From positions 1-21,402 of the forward strand of contig JAUVBO010000004.1 in the NCBI GenBank assembly GCA_030591195.1: a stretch of DNA of 21,402 bases, written 5' to 3'. A program made the translations under genes and the position numbers. The notes beneath the pieces were generated by a model that made no database searches, was not told the origin of the DNA, and was given only the letters and a program-made list of their open reading frames with translations. How positions within the stretch are numbered: the stretch's first letter is position 1; each line of letters opens with the position of its first letter. The DNA comes from Pseudomonadota bacterium. GTDB lineage: Bacteria; Myxococcota; Polyangia; GCA-2747355; JACKDQ01. Below are positions 15,101 through 21,402 of the stretch, piece after piece.

Positions 15101-15558
15101 AGCAGCAACGCCCCGGCAGTCGCCGCGGGATGGCCGGAGACGATCCGTAGCGAGTCGTAGACGGCAAAGACGATCGCCGAGCCGAACAGCAACACCAGGA
15201 CCCGGGCCGCGTAGGTGCTCCAGCCGAAGGCCTCGAGCCACCACATCAACAAGTAGCAGAACAGCGGCGGCTGATCGCTCCAGACCTCGCTGTACAGCGC
15301 GTGGCCCCGGCTGAGCATCAGCGACTTGATGAGGTTGTTGCCCTCGTCAGGGTCGAACTCGAACACCCCCCCGAACGAGTGCAGGGTCAGGACCAGGACG
15401 AAGTAGATCCCCGCCGCGATCAAGCCCATCCAGGGGTCCAGTCGCTTCAGCAGGGCCAGGCCCCAGCGCGGTGTTGCCTTCACCGGGGGTCTCGGCTTGG
15501 TCGGCCGGGTCTTGATCGACGCGGCGTTTCCTTTGCGACGGGAGCGCCTTGAAGACAT
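12166..15558 (-). CDS. GT-C (ArnT/PMT-like) glycosyltransferase fused to TPR and pectate-lyase-like beta-helix domains
   Basis: The product is 1130 residues from ATG 15558. Residues about 38-405 carry about ten membrane segments. The first outer loop is FEFDPDEGNNLIKSLMLSRG followed by SDQPPLFCYL, the acidic signature (Asp71/Glu72) of GT39/GT83-type enzymes that transfer sugars from polyprenyl-phosphate donors. Residues about 405-535 are a soluble region. About 540-710 is TPR-like (AGGYDVMGLMHNRRGQTEQALSAF, AHKHLGDTIISSGKVVEGFEHLRRSM). A low-complexity linker of about 715-770 leads to a repetitive Asn/Gly-rich region of about 776-1086, including VTVSVRNNTFDGGLRHQHSYAHLFG and NVYLDFSHGVVEFKSGARGIVGYNVF, like family 1 pectate lyases or related beta-helix proteins. 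The three parts share one uninterrupted frame. The lyase-like part is less GC-rich than the membrane part. Upstream residues of the longer frame (to 15774) overlap the exchanger and are excluded. No clear ribosome site is seen. Confidence 0.8.
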   Translation of the reverse strand: MSSRRSRRKGNAASIKTRPTKPRPPVKATPRWGLALLKRLDPWMGLIAAGIYFVLVLTLHSFGGVFEFDPDEGNNLIKSLMLSRGHALYSEVWSDQPPLFCYLLMWWLEAFGWSTYAARVLVLLFGSAIVFAVYDSLRIVSGHPAATAGALLLPCSMEFVRLSVSAMLGLPSLAFAMLCVWALLRWTQHRRAAWLLAAGVLIGSSLMTKLFAGFLLPVLGIGLLIAAARRQEQWSFDRATLLPAAIWTLATTATVALIILWTVPLSGLDQLYDAHLAARDSAFFTSPEKILRAVEALHQRIRDDWQLVTLAGLGLVGGLLTRRWALLIPGVWCVLSYVLLRHHRPVWYHHQLLLTLPICILAGAAAGALVSGGWKPQRARLADLPRALVRVAALVLVVWLAADLARGQKNFQQPRPMSSWANRDRFAAEVMRAYADVTDIALVDRQMYAVHAGVDIPPNLSVTSHKRFNTGNLATAEILRFVAEQRPQQVSISQRFWSSRKRLYRSLVKAVRDDYVLVYADPGIKLKHFVRRDVVGDPIATLKRVIRREPAFAGGYDVMGLMHNRRGQTEQALSAFSGAVRVDPTYGRAHKHLGDTIISSGKVVEGFEHLRRSMTLEGGSLLPPVARHYAWRRATFPDEAHRNGEQALRIIRAILKAGDAQPRDSIILAAALAADGQFDGAVQSGTKNLQVARSSPRLAHVARQLQQQIASHQKGVLLTRRVRAPQWSGDLGRPHGGPHAPGGSTLGSSAPGSCHTADKTALSSAVSGPARLNCQANRCVEAFCDFLGSREVVVARAPEELRALLEDRGRSDLFVVLEPKHPGEVWLFDTSLKPVGDNKTVYSPGEDGPILSSSGDLMLVGDRSGARRVRNFAVIGATFERTGDSRGNGAGDIISIRRGAQGVYVALCSFLGVGDEVLSVTHNFGDGGHEPVTVSVRNNTFDGGLRHQHSYAHLFGSKKTDGGFRVETIGNVYRGYKRRGCRAQGSSTYVNCSGNVYLDFSHGVVEFKSGARGIVGYNVFAESPDPFDSNDFGLVAIWHSFLKRGDGGYTKVPDRGDVARFEAQLPMPISSGPGDPFFAGLIEAAGSGGPTAMRRYIEARAGPTAPQMAALKARVASLRARAGAGSTGSR

Positions 15559-15626
15559 CGGGGCGATTCTAGCCACGAACCCCACCGGAACCACGCATTT
15601 GATCGCCCGGCGCCCGGGGCACTGGT

Positions 15627-16643
15627 TCAGCCGATCGGGAAGAAGGCGTACTCGCGGCCGACGACGTAGGTCATGTAGCCGAAGAATCCGAGCACCAGCA
15701 TCGTCGCCTCGGCGCGCGAGATCTCCCGGCCGCGGCCGGTGAAGATGAAGAGGAAGACCATCACCGACGAGCAAACGAGGAACAGCGCGTCGGTGTTGAG
15801 CACCGGGTCGTAGGTCACCGGGGTGATCACCCCGCTGACGCCGAGGATCAGCAGCACGTTGAAGATGTTCGAGCCGACGACGTTGCTCACCGCCATGTCG
15901 GTCTTGCCGCGGGCGGCGGCCACCCCGGTGGCGGCGAGCTCGGGCAGGGAGGTTCCGGCGGCGAGCAGGGTCAGCCCGATCAGCTTGCGCGAGGCGCCGA
16001 CCCTCACCGCCAGCTTCACGGCGTGCTGTACCACCAGGTGTGCCCCGACGGGCAGGGCCACCGCTCCGGCGGCGAAGAGCAGCCCGGCGCGCGACAGCGG
16101 CATCGCCTGATCGGCGCCCTGGGCGTCCTCGGCAGGCATCTCCGGATCGCCATCACGCACCAGGCGGTAGGTGTAGTAGAGGAAGAGGCCAAACAGCCCG
16201 AGCAGCACGATGCTGTCGGGGCGGCTGAGCTGGTTCTGCACCGGGGCGGCTCCCCCCCGGCCGCACAGCGAGTCGTTGACCAGCCACAGCAGCACCAGGG
16301 TCACCAGCAGCGAGAAGGGGATCTCCTTCCAGATCGTCGAGGCGCGGATCGGCAACGGTCGGATCAGCCCGGCCACGCCGAGCACCAGCAGGGTGTTGAA
16401 CAGGTTGCTGCCGATGATGTTGCCGAAGACCAGGCCGTGCTCGTTGCGGACCGCCGAGAAGCTGTTGACCACCAACTCGGGAGCCGAGGTGCCGAAGGAG
16501 ACGAGGGTCAGGCCGATCACCAGCTCCGAGACGTGGTAGCGCTTGGCGATCGACGACCCTCCGTCGACCAGCCAGTCGGCGCCCTTGATCAGCACCGCAA
16601 AGCCGACGGCGATGACCAGGATGCTGTGGAGGGTGTCCGACAT
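15627..16643 (-). CDS. Calcium/sodium antiporter (CaCA superfamily, YrbG-like)
   Basis: The product is 338 residues with about ten hydrophobic segments. It shows the two inverted alpha repeats that define the CaCA family: GLTLVSFGTSAPEL (44-57) with GNIIGSN (74-80), and GLTLLAAGTSLPEL (223-236) with SNVVGSN (253-259). The acidic Glu of each GTSxPE motif, essential for cation exchange, is present. A central charged loop (about 162-185, DGDPEMPAEDAQGAD) separates the halves, as in YrbG and archaeal NCX. The expected role is Ca2+ export driven by Na+ or H+ across the inner membrane. ATG 16643 is preferred to an adjacent TTG (16646). It lies 77 bases after the ferredoxin-oxidoreductase gamma gene on the same strand and may be read through from that operon; no functional link is obvious. 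Confidence 0.92.
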   Translation of the reverse strand: MSDTLHSILVIAVGFAVLIKGADWLVDGGSSIAKRYHVSELVIGLTLVSFGTSAPELVVNSFSAVRNEHGLVFGNIIGSNLFNTLLVLGVAGLIRPLPIRASTIWKEIPFSLLVTLVLLWLVNDSLCGRGGAAPVQNQLSRPDSIVLLGLFGLFLYYTYRLVRDGDPEMPAEDAQGADQAMPLSRAGLLFAAGAVALPVGAHLVVQHAVKLAVRVGASRKLIGLTLLAAGTSLPELAATGVAAARGKTDMAVSNVVGSNIFNVLLILGVSGVITPVTYDPVLNTDALFLVCSSVMVFLFIFTGRGREISRAEATMLVLGFFGYMTYVVGREYAFFPIG

Positions 16644-16720
16644 CAATCGCCCAGCGAACGAGGTGCGGCAGCCTACCAGATCGGAGCGATCGGGTGCAGG
16701 GAATGGGGTCGAGCCAGGGT

Positions 16721-17260
<540 letters not shown>

Positions 17261-17265
17261 GGCAG

Positions 17266-18066
<801 letters not shown>

Positions 18067-18069
18067 GAC

Positions 18070-19143
18070 CTACTCCTTTTCCGCCAGCTTCACACGCAGC
18101 TTGCCGAGCCGCTCGAGGATCTCCTCGGGCAGCGGGAAGGCGCCGCCCATCCGCCCATAGAAGTCGACCGGGCAGGCGCCGCTGACCGCGAGCCTGACGT
18201 CCTCGACCATCTGGCCGGCGTTCATCTCGACCACCAGCATCCCCTTGACCTTCTGCGACAGCTCGGCGAGGCGCTGGCTCGGGAACGGCCACAGCGTCAC
18301 CGGGCGATGGAGGCCGACCTTGAGCCCCTTGGCGCGGGCCTCGCGCAGCACGTTCTGGCAGACCCGGCCCATGGTGCCGAAGCCGACCAGCAGCCACTCG
18401 GCGTCGTCGACCTCGAGCTCCTGGTAGCGAACCTCGTTGGCCGTGATCTCACCTAGCTTGGCCTGCAGCCGCAGGTTGACCCGCTCGAGGTTCTCGGCGC
18501 CGAGGAAGAGCGAGGTGATGATGTTCGGGTCGCGGCCCTTGGCGCCGGTCAGCGTCCAGGCCGCCCGTTCCTCGGGCGTGCGGACCGGCTTCATCGGTGG
18601 CAGCTCGGCCGGCTCCATCATCTGGCCGATGGCGCCGTCGGCGACGACCATCACGATCGTGCGGTACTTGTCGGCGAGGTCGAAGGCCAGCCCCACGTGA
18701 TCCACCGCCTCCTGCACGCTCGACGGCGCGAGGACGATCATGTGGAAGTCGCCGTGGCCGGCCGACTTGACGGCCTGGAAGTAGTCGGCCTGGGAGGGCT
18801 GGACGTTGCCGAGCCCGGGGCCGCCGCGCATGATGTTGACCAGCACCGCGGGGACCTCGGAGCAGGCGATGTAGGAGATGCCCTCCTGCATCAGGCTCAC
18901 CCCGGGGCTCGACGACGAGCTCATCACCCGGGCGCCGGCACAGGCCGCGCCGTAGACCATGTTGATCGAGGCGATCTCGCTCTCGGCCTGGAGAAAGACC
19001 CGCCCCTCCTCGGGCATCCGCGCCGAGAAGTGCTCGAGCACCTCGGTCTGGGGCGTGATCGGATAACCGAAGAAGGCCTCGACGCCGGCTCTTATCGCCG
19101 CTTCTGCGATGGCCGAGTTGCCATCGATCAGTACCTTCGCCAT
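18070..19143 (-). CDS. korA: 2-oxoacid:ferredoxin oxidoreductase, alpha subunit (VorB/KorA-like)
   Basis: The product is 357 residues. The N-terminal pyrimidine-binding domain begins [33 protein letters not shown] (YPITPQTE at 27-34). It continues with [41 protein letters not shown], and [20 protein letters not shown]. This is the family pattern of VorB/KorA subunits. The C-terminal part (about 240-357) is domain II, with [20 protein letters not shown] and LWPFPSQ. ATG 19143 has AGGAG seven bases upstream and is preferred to an adjacent TTG. The sequence seems closer to subunits annotated as VorB (branched-chain 2-oxoacid oxidoreductase) than to typical KorA. That is recall, not a search result, so the symbol is provisional. 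It is the second gene of the operon. Confidence 0.93.
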   Translation of the reverse strand: MAKVLIDGNSAIAEAAIRAGVEAFFGYPITPQTEVLEHFSARMPEEGRVFLQAESEIASINMVYGAACAGARVMSSSSSPGVSLMQEGISYIACSEVPAVLVNIMRGGPGLGNVQPSQADYFQAVKSAGHGDFHMIVLAPSSVQEAVDHVGLAFDLADKYRTIVMVVADGAIGQMMEPAELPPMKPVRTPEERAAWTLTGAKGRDPNIITSLFLGAENLERVNLRLQAKLGEITANEVRYQELEVDDAEWLLVGFGTMGRVCQNVLREARAKGLKVGLHRPVTLWPFPSQRLAELSQKVKGMLVVEMNAGQMVEDVRLAVSGACPVDFYGRMGGAFPLPEEILERLGKLRVKLAEKE

Positions 19144-19203
19144 CAAACGTCTCCTATCGGAACGGTCAGAGCGGCCAGCAGCAACATCAGACCGGATCGG
19201 GCT

Positions 19204-19440
19204 CTAAGCGGCTCGCTGCTTTTTTTGCCGGTAGACAGTGAAGACCACGTCGGGGCAGACGATGGCGCACACCGCGCAGCCGGTGCAGGCCTCCATGTCG
19301 GTGACCTCCACCGCCGGATAGCCCTTGGCGTTGAAGCGGCCCTCGGGCAGCCTGAGGATCTTGGCCGGGCAGGCGTCGGTGCAGAGGCCACAGCCCTTGC
19401 AGCGATCCTCGTCGATGATGATCATCCCTCTTGCAGCCAT
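19204..19440 (-). CDS. korD: Delta-type ferredoxin subunit with two [4Fe-4S] motifs
   Basis: The product is 78 residues. It holds two ferredoxin cluster motifs, CKGCGLCTDACP and CTGCAVCAIVCP, each CxxCxxCxxxCP, joined by KILRLPEGRFNAKGYPAVEVTDMEA. This is the typical delta subunit (2x[4Fe-4S] ferredoxin) of four-subunit oxoacid oxidoreductases, and the length is normal. ATG 19440 is chosen because AAGG lies five bases and GAGGAGG about 11 bases upstream. A longer frame to 19674 only translates the repeat-bearing upstream region. It is the first gene of the operon, with 60 bases to the alpha gene. It should accept electrons from the beta subunit's cluster and pass them to free ferredoxin. Confidence 0.92.
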   Translation of the reverse strand: MAARGMIIIDEDRCKGCGLCTDACPAKILRLPEGRFNAKGYPAVEVTDMEACTGCAVCAIVCPDVVFTVYRQKKQRAA

Positions 19441-19858
19441 TGGTGCCTTCGCCTCCTCGCGTGCCCTGCGCGTTTTCGCGTCTCCTTCGCGTTCTCGCGT
19501 CTCCTTCGCGTCGGAGCGGCGCGCGAAGCGACCAGGACGACGGCGCCCGCCGCCATCCCGCCGTTCCCGCCCGCCGAACATCGGTAGGGTCTCGAGGCGC
19601 TCGGAGAGCTCCGCGCGTGCGCTCGAGCGGACGATCAGACACCCGCCAGAGGGCCGGTGGATCCTCGAGCGCACCCCCTACAGTGTGCGGTGTTATAGCA
19701 CTTGTCGGTGGGGGACGGGGCCCGAACTCGGCGATTTCTCAACCTGCTGCTGGCCCTGAGCAGACCGGCGTTGACTCGGGTGTGCCACGGAGAACTGTGA
19801 CCCGAGGGGCATGGTCGCGATGGCGACCCGAGCCGACAAGTCGTGTGATCAAAGTAGT
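19441..19858. other. Gene-free region upstream of the ferredoxin-oxidoreductase operon
   Basis: No credible gene is seen in these 418 bases on either strand; the open frames have no ribosome site and read as repeat or composition artefacts. The stretch holds a tandem repeat (19448-19517), a minus-strand TATAAC (plus 19692-19697) that could be a -10 box for the operon with a long leader, and an AGTG...CACT inverted repeat around it. The TATAAC lacks a matching -35 element. Positions 19800-19858 show nothing further. Confidence 0.5.
19448..19517. repeat. Short tandem repeat of the TCGCGTCTCCTTCGCG type
   Basis: TCGCGTCTCCTTCGCG occurs identically at 19476-19491 and 19495-19510, a 19-base period, with degenerate copies from 19448. 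On the minus strand it reads GCGAAGGAGACGCGA and translates to Lys/Arg/Glu/Asp/Thr-rich sequence. It lies directly before the ferredoxin gene and overlaps its ribosome-site region. Confidence 0.7.
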
Positions 19859-20172
19859 TTACTGACGCGCCCCCCCCTTGCTCGGTGGACGGGCGATCTG
19901 GTCGCGGTAGCTGCGGAAGCCGTCGTCGCCCGGCCAGCTGGCGACCTTTTCGCACGGCTGGTCGGGGTTTGGGCCACACTCGCCCGGGTCATGGTAGGTG
20001 TGCAGGGCTCGACCTTGGCCCGGGCGATGAAGTCGTCGTTCCACTTCTTGTAGGCAGCGGGGTCGGTGGGCAGCGCCAGCAGGCCGCGGTAATAGACAGT
20101 CCTTGTCACGAGCGGGTCCATCGTCGTTGGGTCCAACCCGATCGTGGAGCGGTAGCTGACGATGTCGCGCAT
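19859..20172 (-). pseudogene. Fragment of a secreted protein interrupted by a frame break
   Basis: From ATG 20172 the frame reads MRDIVSYRSTIGLDPTTMDP, then LVTRTVYYRGLLALPTDPAAYKKWNDDFIARAKVEPC. It then turns into low-quality Ala/Arg/Ser sequence. A neighbouring minus frame continues sensibly from about 19995: YHDPGECGPNPDQPCEKVASW, ending with a TAA at 19859-19861. The switch occurs within TGCACACCTAC (about 19995-20005), where one AC/CA duplication would restore a single frame. The upstream frame is in phase with the neighbouring 20994-20191 gene, separated only by its TGA and 18 bases. I recognise no family. This is probably the tail of a decayed gene, or a sequencing error in repetitive/GC-rich DNA. 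A run of seven C near 19870 is also error-prone. Confidence 0.55.
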
Positions 20173-20190
20173 CAGCGTGCCCCGCCACGA

Positions 20191-20994
20191 TCAGGGGTAG
20201 GAGGACCAGCCCGAGAAGGTCGAGCCCTTGGGTACCATCACGATCGTCACCCCGTACTTCATCTGCTCGTACTTGGGCCACTCGTCCCAGCAGCCGTTGC
20301 TGACGGTGTAGCTGGTGACGTTGCAGCCCGACTCGCCCCGCAGGACGACGCGGATCAGAAAATTTTCCGGGTGGGAAAAGTCGAGCGGCTGGTTGTCCTT
20401 CTTCCACCAGGAGGAGGGCGCGAGCTTGGTCTCAAAGTACTCGCCGACGCCGGTGTGGGCCACCTGGGAGGCGCAGGACTCGGGCGAGTAGCCCGGCATG
20501 GTCCAGATGCAGACCTGCAGCTTGCCGCCCACCTGCCCTGGCGGGCCCTCGATCACGTAGCGGATTCGGAGCTCGCCGTCGTAGTAGTCGTGCGGGCTGA
20601 GCCAGTTGCTCGCCGGCAGCGGATCTCCCGGGTTGATCAGCGGGTCGAAGCCCTTGTCCGCGGCGGCAAACTGCAGCCCCTGCTGGTCGAAGAGCAGCAG
20701 CTCGGTGGGCGGCGGCGGGTTGCCCTGGTCGGGCGGCGGCGGGCTGGCCTGGTCGGGCGGCGGCGGGCTGGCCTGGTCGGCGGGGGCGCTGGCCTGGTCG
20801 GCGGGGGCGCTGGCCTGGTCGGCCGGGCGCCCGTCGCTGCCTGACAGCGAGCTGTCGGCCGCGGTCGTGTCCGGCGCGTTCGATCCCTGGTCGCTCGACG
20901 CGTCGCCGCCGCCGTCGCCGCTGCGCGACGCTGGCGTCTCGCCACTGCCGAGCGCGAGCAGGGCAACCGACGCGAGGGGGAGCCATCGGGACAT
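20191..20994 (-). CDS. Secreted protein with DQAS/PPPP linker and an unassigned beta-rich domain
   Basis: The product is 267 residues from ATG 20994, with AAGGAGAGG just upstream. Residues 1-17 are a signal ending LLALGSGE, which looks like a lipobox whose Cys is Ser. Residues about 20-95 are a low-complexity linker rich in Ser/Asp/Ala/Pro with repeated ADQASAP and PPPPDQ units. Residues about 98-267 are a globular domain with Trp, Tyr and Cys (LRIRYVIEGPPGQVGGKLQVCIW, ESCASQVAHTGVGEYFETK, LRGESGCNVTSYTVSNGCWDEWP) that looks beta-rich; I cannot name it. The architecture suggests a myxobacterial surface protein. The same frame continues after the TGA into the 20172 fragment, so this may be the 5' part of a disrupted gene. 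The domain reads as intact up to FSGWSSYP. Confidence 0.6.
   Translation of the reverse strand: MSRWLPLASVALLALGSGETPASRSGDGGGDASSDQGSNAPDTTAADSSLSGSDGRPADQASAPADQASAPADQASPPPPDQASPPPPDQGNPPPPTELLLFDQQGLQFAAADKGFDPLINPGDPLPASNWLSPHDYYDGELRIRYVIEGPPGQVGGKLQVCIWTMPGYSPESCASQVAHTGVGEYFETKLAPSSWWKKDNQPLDFSHPENFLIRVVLRGESGCNVTSYTVSNGCWDEWPKYEQMKYGVTIVMVPKGSTFSGWSSYP
20707..20831 (-). repeat. In-frame tandem repeats coding the DQAS/PPPP linker
   Basis: GCCTGGTCGG recurs about every 21-24 bases on the plus strand with GGCGGCGGCGGG or CGGGGGCGCTG between copies. On the minus strand these encode ADQASAP and PPPPDQAS units. Period lengths are multiples of three, so expansion or contraction would alter the spacer without shifting the frame. 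Confidence 0.75.
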
Positions 20995-21073
20995 GCACCT
21001 CTCCTTGCCGCGAGTGGGCCCAGAGGTAGCACGACCGGTCGTTTTTGTCTGGAGGGTGTTTCTCGAGGCGGGG

Positions 21074-21402
21074 TCAGGTTGTCTGGCGGCCGAGCTGTCC
21101 GCCCTTGAGCCGCTTGACGATCTCGGCAGCCGTCAGACCCGCGGGGGTGTTGTACAGCTCGAGCCCGAGCCCCGTCAGGGCGGTGGCTGCCTTGGGTCCG
21201 AAGTGCCCTGCCACCACCGCCTTAGCACCCTTCTGGGCGACGAGCTGCGCGGCGGCGATCCCGGCGCCGTGGGCGTCGGCAGCGGCGTGGTTGTCCACCG
21301 CCTCAACGACCTGCTCGCGGTCCAAATCTACCAGCAGGAACAGAGCACCGCGCCCGACGCGGACGTCGACAGCCGCCGAGAGATCAGCGCCGCCGGGCAC
21401 CG
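21074..21402 (-). CDS. NifX/NifB-type (dinitrogenase Fe-Mo cofactor biosynthesis) domain protein, 5' end cut
   Basis: About 109 residues are visible. The frame is open to the window edge; the first few codons (usually M-K-I-A-V-P) are probably just outside, since the visible sequence begins in the first strand (VPGGADLSAAVDVRVGRGALFLLVDLD). Then come AVDNHAAADAHGAGIAAAQLVAQKGAKAVVAGHFGPKAATAL and GLELYNTPAGLTAAEIVKRLKGGQL. This is the NifX/NifB-C/VnfX ribonuclease-H-like fold, whose AAxLxxxGxxxVxxGxxGPxAxxAL core is well conserved. Members bind Fe-S or Fe-Mo cofactor precursors, but many stand-alone homologues occur in non-fixers with unknown roles. No nif genes lie in the window. The length matches single-domain members (about 110-120 residues). 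Confidence 0.82.
   Translation of the reverse strand, partial: VPGGADLSAAVDVRVGRGALFLLVDLDREQVVEAVDNHAAADAHGAGIAAAQLVAQKGAKAVVAGHFGPKAATALTGLGLELYNTPAGLTAAEIVKRLKGGQLGRQTT

Noticed and set aside
15595..15626. GC-rich inverted repeat after the exchanger stop as a terminator
   Set aside because: The stem is short and there is no T run on the minus strand.
19441..19674. N-terminal extension of the ferredoxin to 19674
   Set aside because: It translates the repeat region into Arg/Glu/Lys-rich sequence absent from delta-type ferredoxins; ATG 19440 gives the normal length.
20145..20193. Possible selenocysteine readthrough of the TGA at 20191-20193, with a GCUGAUG...CGUCAGC hairpin 14 bases downstream
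   Set aside because: The 7-bp stem with an 8-base loop lacks an obvious bacterial SECIS loop, the flanking residues show no redox motif, and a second lesion (frame break) favours decay.
21024..21058. ACGACCGGTCGT followed by TTTTT as an intrinsic terminator
   Set aside because: The 12-base palindrome leaves only about four usable stem pairs, and no plus-strand gene lies upstream. For the minus-strand gene the T run is on the wrong side.

Overview
The window is GC-rich bacterial DNA. Wobble positions are mostly G/C, so antisense frames stay open for long stretches. The gene content suggests a Myxococcota or other former deltaproteobacterial lineage. The clues are Cys-rich lipoproteins with a metzincin protease, a soluble Hanks-type kinase, a secreted NodB deacetylase, a VorB/Kor-type ferredoxin oxidoreductase, and several secreted proteins of unknown family. 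The assignment rests on gene content only; no rRNA or tRNA is present.

Layout. Positions 1-476 (-) hold the N-terminal part of an M16 zinc protease, divergent from a SnoaL-like protein (606-995). A plus-strand block follows: a NodB polysaccharide-deacetylase lipoprotein with a Cys-rich tail (1263-2828), a small basic secreted protein (2865-3335), a membrane-anchored single-PASTA protein (3430-3924) and a soluble Ser/Thr kinase with a coiled-coil tail (3957-5603). Convergent to it is a three-gene minus-strand unit: a metzincin lipoprotein (8862-6745), a small secreted protein (6722-6108) and a stand-alone receiver (6053-5688). Next on plus come a two-domain TerB-like protein (9073-10047), an M23 peptidase frame without a normal start codon (10044-10484), a small Cys-containing protein (10561-10797), a possible 29-residue ORF, and a PEGA/TolB-like envelope protein (11055-12134).

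The rest reads on minus. A four-gene 2-oxoacid:ferredoxin oxidoreductase operon (ferredoxin, alpha, beta, gamma; 19440-16721) is followed by a Ca2+/Na+ exchanger (16643-15627) and a 1130-residue GT-C glycosyltransferase/TPR/beta-helix fusion (15558-12166). Upstream of the operon is a 418-base gene-free stretch with a short tandem repeat. Beyond it lies a decaying secreted-protein locus (20994-19859) with a lost lipobox Cys, an in-frame stop and a frame break. A NifX/NifB-type domain protein runs off the right edge.

Themes. Much of the window concerns the cell envelope: deacetylase, PASTA protein, M23, M16, metzincin, glycosyltransferase fusion. The PASTA sensor and the kinase, one polypeptide in PknB-type enzymes, are here two adjacent genes. 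The ferredoxin oxidoreductase operon points to ferredoxin-linked 2-oxoacid metabolism. No CRISPR array, insertion sequence, convincing intrinsic terminator or RNA gene was seen.
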